Below are positions 1 to 11,013 of a stretch of DNA of 64,000 bases, piece after piece. The notes below the pieces were generated by a model. It made no database searches, was not told where the DNA came from, and saw only the letters and a program-made list of their open reading frames with translations. The translations under genes were made by a program, and so were the position numbers. The stretch comes from Przewalskia tangutica. Lineage: Eukaryota; Streptophyta; Magnoliopsida; Solanales; Solanaceae. Positions within the stretch are counted from its first letter, which is position 1; the number at the start of each line of letters is the position of its first letter. The stretch is taken from positions 62,597,789 to 62,661,788 of the forward strand of contig CM056728.1 in NCBI GenBank assembly GCA_029844215.1, written 5' to 3'.

Positions 1-506
1 CCTCGACTGAGAAACTCCTCTGCTCCTTTGAGAACCTCGACCCCTGGAGCTTGGACCGGCTCCTAAATACCTTGTGGGGTCCAATCTCCCACCTGTGCTC
101 TGCGGGGGTATGTACTGGGTGGGCTGGGACGAATATCTCACTCGCTGCTGAGACTGCTCGTCCAAAAACTCACCGGGATAACCAACCGGTCTAGCCCTCT
201 TACGCTGATCTCCGCTTTGGCCCTCTACCTCGTACACTCGCTGTCTGGCCGAATAATTTCCTCGGTGAAACAGAGCACCGCTTATCTTGGTCAATAACAT
301 AATCGCTTCCTCACGACCCTATAGTCTTCCCTAATCGAGAAACCGAGGCCCCGTGTTGGGGTCTAAAAACCTGGCGCCGAAGAACTCGCCGACTGCGGAA
401 CAACATCCGGTATACCCTGGGCATAAGCCCTATCAACTCCCTTAGTCTGACTAGTAGTTCCTGCTACTCCTTTGCCCTTCAAGGGCCGTTGTTCTCCTCG
501 AGGCAT
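1..506 (-). pseudogene. Gag remnant of element K, internally deleted
   Basis: On the minus strand an ATG at 506-504 opens a short N-terminus of MPRG type, comparable with the MPPRK starts of the other gags here. After about 45 codons the reading breaks at about 350. What follows further left resembles the gly/arg/gln-rich linker that precedes the zinc knuckle in gag. The conserved retrotransposon gag core (the PPEFYGS...DPQEF and NWF.SW regions seen in element E) is absent, so a large internal deletion has removed it. Gag would form the virus-like particle and package RNA; this copy cannot. The assignment rests on position after the leader and on composition, so it is moderate. Confidence 0.55.
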
Positions 507-635
507 AACTGTAACACAAAATCACGTCAGAGAGGAATTATCTTACTAACACAGCTCTATGGCATGATCTTAGAGTGAGAAGAATAGAAACCAACTCCTA
601 AATGTCCTGTAGCCTCCTGTTTATGGGTGTGGCGC

Positions 636-662
636 GGTGTGGCGCGCAACACACCGATAATC
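636..662 (-). promoter_or_regulatory. Leader stem-loop of K with GCGCGC palindromic loop
   Basis: In element sense the stem arms are GATTATCGGTGTG and a partner containing CACACC, with a loop containing GCGCGC. The other six copies have GTGCAC at this place, so both changed loop bases keep the palindrome. Next to it (626-635) is a short duplication of the 3' arm that disturbs the outer stem. It lies 41 nt from the PBS, against 46 nt in the other copies. Confidence 0.6.
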
Positions 663-703
663 AAGACTCTACTAGACACGGCCTCAGACATTCAGCATCG
701 ATC

Positions 704-714
704 GCTCGATACCA
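704..714 (-). other. Primer-binding site of K (initiator Met-tRNA type, one base short)
   Basis: GCTCGATACCA on the plus strand is the reverse of TGGTATCGAGC, which is the TGGTATCAGAGC primer-binding site lacking one A. It sits 3 bp inside the LTR boundary, as in the other elements. Confidence 0.85.
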
Positions 715-1496
715 CTCTGTCACACCCCGAACCCCGAGCCCGTGACTGGTGCCCTACCTGGGCACCCTTCTACCTTAACAACACAAGTAAACTGCGGAAT
801 TTAAATAACACATTTTTTTTAAAACCAACATACGTGCAAGGGCAAAGCCGACTAGACTGCCATATAATGTACATAAACAAAAGACACTTCACTGTACACG
901 AGTCCAACCCCACATATGAATACAAACCTCTAAGAGTTATACTGAACTATGACGGGACAAGGCCCCGCCGTACCCATAATCAGATAAAAGCACATCTCGA
1001 AAGAACTTATACCAAAAAGATAAACTCCCGAACAGAAGGAGCTATCCAAAAACTCTGAGTAGGGTCCTACACCTGCCGATCACCAAACAGCGTACCTAAA
1101 CCTGCGACATGAACGCAGCCCCCCGAAGGAGGTACGAAGAATGTACCAAGTATGTGAAGCAGTAAGTATTGTAATGAAATCATAACAGTCTAACAAAACA
1201 GGAGACATGTATGATATCCAACCTACAGTACACAATACATAAACAGTCATATCAAGTCAGGGACGCATGCCCTCAAAGTCATTACTAAAATATAACCATG
1301 GGTCTCACGCCCATAATATCAATCATGCCCGTGGAATCCTTCCTCACTGCCGGCAGTCCATGATAATCAAATTACAGTACACTGTGCCTTACTAACAATG
1401 AGAGTAGCGATGGTATACTTACAATATAAACTAGGAAGCTCACGATCAAAGCAGGACCACCCGCCCGCAGTATCATTAAGCAATCCTACTCCTGGG

Positions 1497-1676
1497 ACTA
1501 TTTCACCCGCATAGGTCGCGTGGACCCGCGTGAGGTATTCCTCGCATGGGACTATTTCACCCGCATAAGCCCTTACGGACTCGCATGAGGTATTCCTCGC
1601 ATAGGCTGGACCCGCCCGCATGGGACTATTTCACCCGCATAAGCCCTTGCGGACTCGCATGAGGTATTCCTCGCAT
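1497..1676 (-). repeat. GC-rich module array in K LTR
   Basis: Three copies of a unit built on GGACTATTTCACCCGCAT and GCATGAGGTATTCCTCGCAT at about 55-75 bp spacing. The same modules occur in the LTRs of H, E, B, D and G. Confidence 0.8.
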
Positions 1677-1785
1677 CGTGGGTAGCAAATCCACGGAATA
1701 TGCAAATGCCACAAACCCGGGGAATGACCCCGAAATGAATGATATACCAATAGCACACAACCGGCTATTACCAGCACACATAGGC

Positions 1786-2102
1786 AATTCTCAATTAAAC
1801 AAGCCAAAGTACTTATCAAGGCACACTTAGAATAATTCTCAATTAATCAAGCCAAAGTACTTTATCTAGGCACACTTAGAATAATTCTCAATTAGTCAAG
1901 TCAAAGTACTTATCAAGGCACACTTAGACTAATTCTCAATTAATCAAGCCAAAGTACTTATCAAGGCATACTTAGAATAATTCTCAATTAAACAAGCCAA
2001 AGTACTTATCAAGGCACACTTAGAATAATTCTCAATTAATCAAGCCAAAGTACTTATCAAGGCACACTTAGAATAATTCTCAATTAATCAAGCCAAAGTA
2101 CT
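1786..2102. repeat. 48-bp tandem repeat in K LTR, about 6.6 copies
   Basis: The unit starts AATTCTCAATTAA and includes CAAGCCAAAGTACTTATC. Copies differ by single substitutions or small indels. The array is not seen in the other LTRs of the window, so it looks like a local expansion in this lineage. Confidence 0.9.
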
Positions 2103-3906
2103 ACGTACGTACATTCTTTTCAAAAGACTCCTTTTTATTTAATACCCCAAGATACTAACACCCGTAGTATCAAGGTGTGTCTATTTTTCAAAGTAAGTTA
2201 CTACACTCTTAGTAAACTCATTTCAAAGCTTGAAATCAAGTAACTTCAAATTTTCACAATCAAGGCAACTTATGCCCATTAATCAAAATAGACAACTTTC
2301 TAAACCTTCCATAAAACCGTTATAACCAACTTCCCATAAAGCCGTTATAACCCTTTATGGCTTTTAGACAATTTCATTCTTTTTATAACTAAGAGACTTA
2401 TACTTAAAACAAAGTATCACAAACTTTTAAATCAAGTTTCTTAACTTTCAAAAATACTTCGAGTCTCTTAATATATAGAAAACAAGTTTCTTCTACTTTT
2501 AAACCTCAAGTAACTCACACCTTTAAAACAAGTTACTTCTCTTAAATCATGTCATTTCTCCTCTTTTAAAACAATTAAGTAAATCACTCATTTGACTCCC
2601 CTAAAGTAATTATAATGACCTTTAGGTTTTGGAACTAAGGCACTAGCCAAAAGGTTTGGAAACCACTTCCTTTTCAAGACTCTATGTACTTTAATTAAAA
2701 TACTTCCACTCTTTAAGAATCCAAACTTCACTAAGGCAATGGATTATACAACTTACAATTTAAACATCAAAGTACAATCAATGAAGTACATAGAACAAAT
2801 TATACTTTAGGCAATCCAAATACAACCAAGGAATGGATCATTTAAGGAGTAGGAAATACTTTCTTTATCTTAAGGAATCATGCTAGAAGAGGAGATAGAT
2901 CACATACCTTTTCGGCTAAATCCACAAGCTAAGCCGAATACGCCGTACGTAGAAGTGTCAACCTATAATGGTCACAACAAGACTATCAACTTCTAGTTTC
3001 TAATGTAGAATAATACTAAGTATACGGTCTCTAATTCTACGGAAAATCGGGCAGCACTTCCTTTGTTTCTACTCACTTTGCCACCTTTTTCAAGGCCGAA
3101 TACAATAACCAACACGCCACATTTAAGGCTCAAAACAACAACCAAACAAAGGGGATTACATGCCTTACAATACGTGTAAAATTCCGCCCCACAATTCATA
3201 CCAAGTAGTTTAAAACTCACTAGCCATTCTCTACGACAAACCAACAATTCAAAGTCTTATCCAATCCTTTTCCAATTCCAAGTTCTAAGGTCTAACATGT
3301 TATATAGTTATAAGCAACTTCAACAACTACAATTTCCTTCTTTATACAACATGCGACGACTTAAACTAATAATCGACTTGAATTGCAATCTTAAGGCTAA
3401 ACATGCTAGTTTTCGGATTAGGGTTCCAATTGCCAATATACTTATCAACTTCATACAATATATCTCATGCTTGCTAATAACCATAGCTACAACAACAAGT
3501 AATCTCAATTACTAAAACGACAAGATTATACCTTTATAAGCCCTTAAAATTTCCAAGATTCAAAGTCGCGCCTTAGCAATTCTTAGCTCCTTTCCTTATG
3601 TTCCAATCCGCTCCAAGCACTCCTTAGAAGCCTATGAAGAACCCATCTTCAAGTTCCAACTCCAAAGTTGAAGAACTCCTTAAGTTTCCGCCTTGCGACT
3701 AATACGAAAACGTCGTTTTTCCGAAATCTTTCTATTGAGATATCCTTACAATACCCTTAGGGACATTGGGTTAAAGTCTTGAGGCTAATGGATCAAAATT
3801 GCAAAATTTTTTGTGTGGGGATGCTCAAACCCGAGAGCACTTATGCTAGCACAAAGTGTTGTGAAATTTTTCTAAGTCTTCAAGACCTTGTCTTGCTACT
3901 AGTATG

Positions 3907-3914
3907 TATTTATA
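3907..3914 (-). promoter_or_regulatory. TATA box of K LTR
   Basis: TATAAATA on the minus strand, about 485 nt from the LTR outer end. The LTRs of H, A, E and D have a TATA box 400-540 nt from the same end. Confidence 0.55.
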
Positions 3915-4398
3915 ACACATTGGAGGGTCTAGACTTAAACAAATGGATGGCTAAGATGAGTTTCACTAGAATCAAGCCCATGTGGACAAGTTGACAAGTC
4001 AACAAAATCAAGCTTGCAAGACTTATCTTCCACCATGGTAAATGACCATCCAATCCTTACTAATTTTCGTCCAACACCATATGTGGGAGTGCCACGTGTC
4101 TCCCTCCCATTCGTCCATAAAATTCCGTAACCCTCGTGGGCCCCACAAAAATGTAAAATTCCTCGGGTGGGCCCCACGTGACCAAATCCGTAAAAATAAT
4201 TTTCCATAATGTTAATAAGTTCCATACTCTTCAAATAATGCATTTTGAGAATCCAATTCTCAACAACGAACATTTCTCCTTTCCGACGTTCGGAAGATTT
4301 TCTGCCGGAAAAACAATTCTTCCTTTCGTACCAATTTCCAAGTCTTGATTCCTTACGTACATTCTATTATAAATGTACTGGACTTACGGGATGTAACC

Positions 4399-4477
4399 GT
4401 TACGACTCAGCCTTCGGGATCAGTGGCTGGTTCATCACCCTCTGTAGTTATGCGCCTAGCAGAGCAGGATTTGATTA
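4399..4477 (+). pseudogene. Gag C-terminal tail of element H
   Basis: From about 4404 the sequence matches the end of E's gag (54947-55026): a TQPSGSVAG-like tail follows, then the reading closes at a TAG near 4477, as in E. The zinc knuckle and everything before it are missing because K is inserted here. This is a fragment only and cannot give a functional protein. Confidence 0.75.
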
Positions 4478-5026
4478 GAGCGACAAAGGGAAAGTGGCGA
4501 TGAGTTCTGAGAGATATCTTCACCAAGAGACTTGTTTAGGTCGTTATGGTAGATACATGTGGAGTGTTATGTATGGATAGCATTGTGTTAGGTGTGGATT
4601 AGAAAACATGGGTAGTTGAAAAGGGTAAGTCTGGGGACGAGAAAATGGTGAGCCTTTGAATTTATAACAGTTGGGACCTTGGATGCAAGGCCGTCTTGAG
4701 TGGATGATTTTATGGTTGGTCTTTGTCGAAGTACTTGGTATGCGTGAAATATATTGTGGGATAATTCCATGGGTAATGTGAGATGGAAGTGGTAGCTTTC
4801 ATAACGTGAATTGGTAAGATTGTTCCATATCGGGGAACGAGAGAGGTTGGCGCGAAGTGGGTCGGGTTGAGGCCATATCGCGGGTCAACCCGCAGCCCGG
4901 AATGTGGTGGGGTCAGTTTGAGGTGGTCCCGCTAGATAATAGGGTCACGAGGGTGTTAGGCCCAAGTTTAGTTAATCGTCGTACGAGTTTGTAGATGCGT
5001 TCGACCAGTAGTCGGGACGATGAGGT
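4478..5026 (+). other. Non-coding block shared by gag-only elements (H copy)
   Basis: No reading frame of note. The block is recognisable in E (55027-55600) and A (16331-16870), with landmarks such as AGGCCGTCTTGAGT, the GCGGGTCAACCCGC repeat and AGGCCCAAGTTTAG. Its conservation between separate elements suggests it is part of the element's structure, perhaps for RNA packaging (inference). Confidence 0.7.
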
Positions 5027-5840
5027 CAGCCTATCTTGTCTTTCACCGATGCATTTACTCGCGGAGGGTTATGCGAGATGTTATATATCAGGAAGGTTGT
5101 GAGGCTGCACGGGGTTCCTACTTTTATTTTATGACAGGCAGTGAAGCCCAGTTTACAGCTATCTCTTTTGTTTCTGGAGGTTTTACCAGGCGGGGTTAGG
5201 AATTCAGGTGAGTCTCAGTATTGCATCCACCCTCGGGCCGACGGGCAAACAACGCGTATTATCCAGACATTTGAGGATAGGTTACGGGCCGGTGTTTTAA
5301 TTTCAGGGGTAGCTGTAAGGATTATTTGCCTCTTGTTGAGTGAGTATTATAATAGCTACCATTTCAGTATTCGGATGGTGCCTTATGAAGCCTTGTATGG
5401 GCGGAAGTGTAGGTTGCCGGTCGATTGGTTTGATGTTGGCAAGGTTCAGATAGTTGGTCCATACTTGATTCAGCAGGATGTGGATAGGGTGAAGCTTATC
5501 CAGAAGAGGTTATTAGCAGCTCAGAGTTAACAGAAGTCGTGCGGATAATCGGCGTCGACACTTGGAGTTCGTGCCGACGGTGGGTCTTCAAGGTACCACC
5601 GGCGGTGTGACGAGATTTGGAAAGCAGGGAAACTTAGCCCGAGGTACTTTGGGCCTTTTCAGATCGTTTGTAAAATAGGCCAGGTTGCCTATAAGTTAGC
5701 ACTGCCGTCCGACTTGGGAGGCAGTACGTCCGGTCTTCCATGTTGCTATGTTTGGAAGAGTATCGAGATCCATCCGCAGTGTTCCCGATTAATGATGACC
5801 AAGTTGGAGATAGTAACCCGAGATTTTGAAAATCAAGCAA
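5027..5840 (+). pseudogene. Integrase fragment stranded in element H
   Basis: Reading frames here match the Ty3/gypsy integrase core and C-terminal region: VVRLHGVP at about 5093, HPRADGQTTRIIQTFEDRLRA, SYHFSIRMVPYEALYGRKC, VGPYLIQQDVDRVKLIQKR and then SPRYFGPFQIV. Several frames and stops are needed; the 5141-5530 stretch is the longest open piece. The DGQAER-type sequence carrying the catalytic Glu reads DGQTTR, so the Glu is lost. A stop (TAA) follows AAQS where the family has an Arg codon. The fragment interrupts the non-coding block that runs uninterrupted in A and E. It is either a relic of a deleted pol or a captured piece. Confidence 0.85.
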
Positions 5841-6147
5841 TGATGTAAATGTGGTACGTATATTAGGAAGAGTTCGAGTGTACGAGGAGGGTACGACAAG
5901 TAAGAAAAGAGGCGAAGATGTGTTAAGAAGATGGAAGTGTCCTTTTTATAAGTAAAGATGTGAAGAAAGTATCCTTTGGACCATGGGTGGAGCTATTAGT
6001 ATTGTTATACGCTTTAGAGATGATTCTTCGTTGGCTTGGATGTGAATTTTTGCGCGTATGTTGTATTATGGCCATGTTTGGCATAATTGGTTTCATAAGT
6101 ATAGTAGGGAAGACTATACCGGCAGGTATGTTTGGAGACTTAGAAGG
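5841..6147 (+). other. 3' non-coding block before the PPT of H
   Basis: Shared with E (55690-55995) and in part with A; includes CATGGGTGGAGCT and TTATGGCCATGTTTGGCATAATTGG. No coding signal is seen. Confidence 0.65.
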
Positions 6148-6166
6148 AACATTCGGGACGAATGTT
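6148..6166 (+). promoter_or_regulatory. PPT-adjacent hairpin of H
   Basis: AACATTCGGGACGAATGTT is a perfect 8-bp inverted repeat around GGA. It lies directly before the polypurine tract, as in A, E, B, C and D. Confidence 0.8.
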
Positions 6167-6168
6167 TC

Positions 6169-6182
6169 TAAGGGGGGAAGGA
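6169..6182 (+). other. Polypurine tract of H
   Basis: The purine-rich run AAGGGGGGAAGGA ends at the LTR start. It would prime plus-strand synthesis. Confidence 0.85.
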
Positions 6183-6721
6183 TGTTATACCCCGTAGTCC
6201 AGAATACGTATATGAGGACGTTCGTACGAGAATACGACACAAAAATTGGAAAGGAAGAAAGATGTGATTTTTTTTCGACGGAAAAGTTTCCGGATTTTAT
6301 GAAGGAAAAAGGTTCGTTAATGGGAATTGGATTCCCAGATTTGGTATTCGGACTTTTTGGAATATTTGAGAATTATAGAATTTTATTTCCGGAATTGGTC
6401 ACGTGAGGCCCACGGGGAAAATTTACGGTTTTGTGGAGCCCACTTTATTTTCGGATTTTTGGCATTACGGATATTTTCGGAAGATGAAATATTTTGGACG
6501 AGTCGGGGGGGACACGTGTCACCCCCATGTGGCCATGTTGGCCGAATGGTTAGAGGACATGTGTCTTGGACGTTTTTGGTGGACAAGTGGCAAGCCACTT
6601 GTCCCATTTTTTGTGGTGGACATATGTCTCATTGTTGTGGTGGACATTTGGTTGGAAGACTCCACTCCCACTTGGACCAAATCATCACCTTACACTTGCT
6701 TTGATCCTAGCCATTGGTTGG

Positions 6722-6731
6722 CCTATAAATA
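6722..6731 (+). promoter_or_regulatory. TATA box of H LTR
   Basis: CCTATAAATACCCCC context, identical in layout to the A and E LTRs. Confidence 0.7.
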
Positions 6732-8572
6732 CCCCCTTGTTTGCAAGACTTTATTCATCCACTTAAGAATTTCCAAGGCAAAATTCTCCCTCCCTCCTTA
6801 GGTGTTCTCGTCCAAACCCCCCCCCCCCTTTGTGTAGAAAAATCCTTCAAGTATTGTTGTTATCCCAAATACCTTAGCCTAGTATCCCTAGTAGTATTCT
6901 AAAGTAATCCCAACATAAGAGCCCGGAAATACTACTTTATTTCAATAAGTCGTAAAACGAAACCTTAGGAAAATCTTCATAGATGGATGAAGTGTTAAGA
7001 GAAGTTGTTTAGAAACTTCTAAGGGTTGCTTGGAGCGGGTTGGAGCGTAAGGAAGTGGAGCTAAACGTTGCTCAGGATCGACTTATAAATCTTGGATAAT
7101 TTTGGGCTTATCGAGGTAATAATCTTTATCCCCCTATTGTAATTGGAGATTACATGTTGTAGTAATGTATAATTGAGTATATGATATATGGAAGAATGAT
7201 TAAAAAGAATTGAACTGTATTTACATTGGACTGTATTTACAGTAGACTTGTAGTATTATTGTGGGGCAGAACTCTACACGTCCGGTTAGACGTGTAATCC
7301 CCTCTGAGTTGTTGTCTTGGTAGCGGGCCTTGTTATTGAAGGTTATTTGTGTGGTTACGTGGGGAGGTGTCGAATTTTCCGTAGAATATGGAACCTTGTA
7401 CTTAGAAATATTCTACGGGATCTAGAAGTTAATAGACGTTTATGGCCATTATAGGTTGAAGTACTACGAGTAGCGTATTCTACTTGAAGGGTGGAAAAGG
7501 CTAGCAGGGTTATAGTACTTTGGAGCATTTTGCTAATTGTCGATAATCGTCGCGAGGTATGTGAACCTCTTCCTATCCTTTCTAGCATGATTGTTGTGAA
7601 ATATATATAGTGCGGTAGACGCACGTGTGTTTAAAGGAATTTGATTTTCCTTTTGTGTCCTTGACTTGATTCCAAAGTTAAGTGACTTGTTATGAAATAT
7701 TAAGGACTTGAATTATGTTAAAAAGTTGTAAAACCTCATTCATGAGTAATGGGTGTGTGGTCTTTTAAAGAATAAAGTTATCTTGATTTCGAAAATGAGA
7801 ATAGTTGTCCTTGGTTGGTTTAAAACATAAAGTGTTATAATAGCTTTATGGGAAGTTATTTATAACGACTTTATGAAAACAAAAGAATGGTTTTATCATT
7901 GGATTTAAAATGATAACTTGACATTTTAAAAGTTGGAGGTTGGTTTCCTTAAAAGATATGAGTTAAAGATTAGGAGACTGATTTTTGAAAGTAAAGAGAC
8001 TTGACTTATAAATAACTTGATTTAAATGTATAGGTTACTTGTTTTTAAAAGAGTAAGACACTTGGTTTAAAAAGTATATTGCTACTTGACTTTAAAAAGG
8101 AAAAGTGTCTTTGTTTTAAAGGAAGGCATGGTTTTGTCTTAAAATGGTTTAAAAAGGAAGGCATGTTTTTGTCTTAAGATTGGTTTAAAAAGAAGGTATG
8201 GAAATTGTTTTGGTTTACTTAAAAAGATAGTTACTCTATTTTGATACTACGGGTATCGTGTGACTTTTGTGAAAGAAATGGATCTTTTTAAAGAGTTAAA
8301 GTATGTAGTACTTTGGGGTTAAAACCCGGATTTGTTGACATCAAATAAAAGTACCTTGTGTGAGTAACTTGCCTATGTTTTGCTTGTGATAACCTTGTAA
8401 TACTTTCTTGTTGGTTTGATAAGTAAACATGTTATGATGCTACGTGTGTTAGCGTCTTGTGACGTTTGTGTAAAGGGGTTTTTTGTTGTGCTTATGTTGT
8501 TTAACGATAAGCCCGTTGTGCTGGTATTATATCACTTACCCCCCTGACTTGTTATGAGTCGCGGGTTAGCTA

Positions 8573-8790
8573 CCGTCGCGAGGAATACCTCATGCGGTCC
8601 ATGGGACCTACGCGAGCTACGGAGTTCCAGGAACCGCCGGGTGTGTTACGCCGATGCGAGGAATACCTCATGCGGTCCATGTGAGGCAATGCGGACTGCG
8701 GGAGTCCAGGAAGATGCCGCGGGTTAGCTACCCCCGATGCGAGGAGTACCTCATGCGGGCCTATGCGGAGCTGCGGTGAGTTCCAGGGTT
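8573..8790 (+). repeat. GC-rich module array in H LTR
   Basis: Three units built on GCGAGGAATACCTCATGCGG, with GGGTTAGCTACC and GAGTCCAGG between them. Some units have lost bases, mostly around CTG/CAG. Confidence 0.8.
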
Positions 8791-9627
8791 AGACGCGCAC
8801 AATGATACTGAGGGCGAGTGGCCCTGCTTCGATCATGTGGCGGTCTAGAAAAACCTCGCGATACAGTTTTATAGCATTATTGGTACGGTAGGTCCTAGTA
8901 GTTGGCTATGCCTTCGTACTTACCCCGTACGGTTTTATGACACAGGTGGGACCTGGTGTTCATGTGTACTCCTTGGTGTTGTTATATCATAGACTGCCGG
9001 CAGTGAGGAAGGAATTCCACGGGCATGATTGATATGGTGGGCGTGAGACCCACGGTTATATTTGAGTGATGACTTTGAGGGCGTGAGTCCCTGACTTGAC
9101 ATGACTGCTTACATATTGTGTATCGTAGTTTTGTTATCATATATGTCTCCTGTTTTATATAGACTATTATGATTTCATTTATCAGATTTTCAGGCCACAT
9201 ACTGTTATTGGCCAGATCGACTTTCGGCCGCTCACGCTGCAGTGAGGTACACGATTGTTGATCCTCGCTCATAGGATCACAGTTCAGCGTTTTGGGAAGC
9301 TCCGTTTCTCCGGAGGCTTATCTTTTGGTATGATTCCCTGAGATTGTAGGTACTTTTACATTCAGGGGTATGGCGGGGCCCTGTCCCGTCATAGTTGTTA
9401 TAAAAATTCTTAAGGTGCAGAGTAATCTGTTGTGCGAGTTTGTAAAGGATGTAACTGTTCAAGTTTTTATTTATATATACAGAAAGGTAACCGTTTTGGT
9501 TAGCCTGTTTTCTTATTTCACTGTTTATCTTTTATGAGTTTTTATTTCCGCTGATTTTCTCTGATGTTGTATCACTAGGGTGCCCGGGGTAAGGCACCAG
9601 TCGCGGGCCCGAGGTCGGGTCGTGACA

Positions 9628-9876
9628 TCTATGCACCCAAACTTACCTTTCCTTCTAACCCGGTGTCTTAAACACAATTTAACATAATACTATCCGAGTA
9701 TAACACTTAATATATAACCACCATAACAACACATACTAGTCTCTAAAGGGTTAAAGATATACCTGTAACTATTACTTCACTTTCCCACCGTCGTTCTAAT
9801 CGAAATCCTGCCCTGCAGGGCGCATAGCTAGAGAAGGCGATGAACCAGCCACTGATCCCGAAGGATGAGTCTTAAG
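9628..9876 (-). mobile_element. Element J: scrap of a gag-only element, minus orientation
   Basis: In reverse it matches the gag end and the following non-coding block of E (about 54943-55196) and of H (4399-4640): the gag tail, a stop codon, then the ATATCCTTAACCCT-like stretch. It is bounded by the 3' LTR end of H on the left and the 5' LTR start of E on the right. It is old, with many substitutions relative to both relatives. Confidence 0.75.
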
Positions 9877-10256
9877 TATTACACCCCGTAGTTTCAGGGT
9901 ATGTATGTGAGGACATACGTACGAGAATACAACATTTAGGTTGGAAAGGAAGAAAGATTTGATTTTCCGACGGAAAATTTTCCGGATTTTGTGAAGGAAA
10001 AAGGTTCGTAAATGGGAATTGGATTCCCAGATTTGGTATTTGGACTTCTTGGAATATTAGAGAATTATGGAATTTTATTTCCAGATTTGGTCACGTGGGG
10101 CCCACGGGGAAAATTTACGGTTTTGTGGGGCCCACATTGTTTTCAAGATTTTGGCCATTATGGATATATCCGGAAGATGAAATATTTTTGACGAATAGGA
10201 GGGCGACACGTGTCACCCCCTTAGGTGGCCATGGTGGCCGAAATTGGTGGGACAAG
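9877..10256 (+). repeat. 5' LTR of element E, first part
   Basis: Matches the start of E's 3' LTR (56031-56410) closely, including GTGGGGCCCACGGGGAAAATT and GGTGGCCATGGTGGCC. It stops at GGGACAAG, where B begins. Confidence 0.9.
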
Positions 10257-11013
10257 TGTCACGACCCGACCCCGGGGCCGCAACTGGTGCCCTACTGGGG
10301 CACCCCGTCATGTATACATCAGAGTCTAGCAGCGGAACATACATAACACATAACCTGTATAAAATAAACATCACTGGCAAGCCGATAAGGCTGCCTTCCA
10401 TAAAAACATACTTAATCAAAAGTATAACAGTACAACTTGTTCTTACAGCCCAAACCACAAACGTGACTACGCACTTAGAATAACAAATGTGGCGACAGGC
10501 CCCGCCATACCCTGAATGTACAAAATACCTACTGATCGGAAAACCGTATCAACAAAACAAGCCTCGGAGGAATGGAGCTTCGATACGAGCGGTGATCCTA
10601 AGAATGAGGATCCACCACCGCTTACCCTACCGCGGATTTAACGCAAACGGTGAGCGGGTCGAGACACGATATGTACTAAGTATGCGAAACGGAAAATACG
10701 TAATAATATCATAAGTCTAAAAATAAATCGGAGTCATGGATGAAAATCGACATATCAGATCGCGGCCTTACTAACAATGAGAGTAACAAGTATATACTTT
10801 CTCGCGTAAAAATAGAGGCTTCGATCAAACAGGTCCTCGCCCATAGTATCAATAAGCAATCCTACTCGGGACTATTTCACCCGCGTGGGTCTGTGGACCC
10901 GCATGAGGTATTCCTCGCATAGTCAGACTACCGCGTGGGACTATTTCACCCGCATAAGCCCTTACGGACTCGCATGAGGTATTCCTCGCATCATGGGTAG
11001 CAAATCCATGGAA

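Larger units (their letters stand above)
1..4398 (-). mobile_element. Element K: 5' portion of a minus-strand Ty3/gypsy element (left part outside window)
   Basis: Seen reading right to left: a 5' LTR (718-4398), a primer-binding site (704-714), a leader and a damaged gag start. The rest of the element lies before the window. Its right end abuts the gag tail of element H, so K appears inserted in antisense into H's gag. The LTR outer end reads GGGATGTAAC then C where a terminal CA is expected, so the terminus has mutated. No pol is visible, so whether K was autonomous cannot be decided. Confidence 0.85.
718..4398 (-). repeat. 5' LTR of element K
   Basis: The inner end starts TGTCACACCCCG and the outer end is ACTTACGGGATGTAAC, the reverse of the TGTTACACC...GTGACA termini of the E family. 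Length is about 3.7 kb. It contains the GC-rich GCATGAGGTATTCCTCGC modules (1497-1676), a 48-bp tandem array (1786-2102) and, near the outer end, a TATA box. The remainder is AT-rich non-coding LTR sequence with short shadow reading frames only. Confidence 0.85.
4399..9627 (+). mobile_element. Element H: 3' part of a gag/integrase-fragment element
   Basis: From left to right: the last codons of a gag, a non-coding block shared with elements A and E, an integrase fragment, a second shared block, the PPT hairpin, the polypurine tract and a 3' LTR ending GTCGTGACA. The 5' half lies beyond K, outside the window. No protease or reverse transcriptase is seen between gag and integrase, so H was non-autonomous in its present form. 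Confidence 0.85.
6183..9627 (+). repeat. 3' LTR of element H
   Basis: Begins TGTTATACCCCGTAG and ends GGTCGGGTCGTGACA, about 3.4 kb. A TATA box (CTATAAATACC) lies about 540 bp in; a GAG|GTAAT splice-donor-like site shared with the A, E and D LTRs is at 7115/7116; GC-rich modules are at 8573-8790. The 5' LTR is outside the window, so age cannot be estimated. No protein-coding content. Confidence 0.92.

Noticed and set aside
627..1058. 143-codon plus-strand reading frame
   Set aside because: It spans the leader, PBS and LTR of K on the opposite strand, has no domain-like sequence and is not conserved in the other LTRs.
1367..1758. Overlapping minus-strand frames with repeated CEEY/AYAGEIVPC peptides
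   Set aside because: The peptide repeats come from translating the GC-rich tandem modules of the LTR; no gene context supports a protein.
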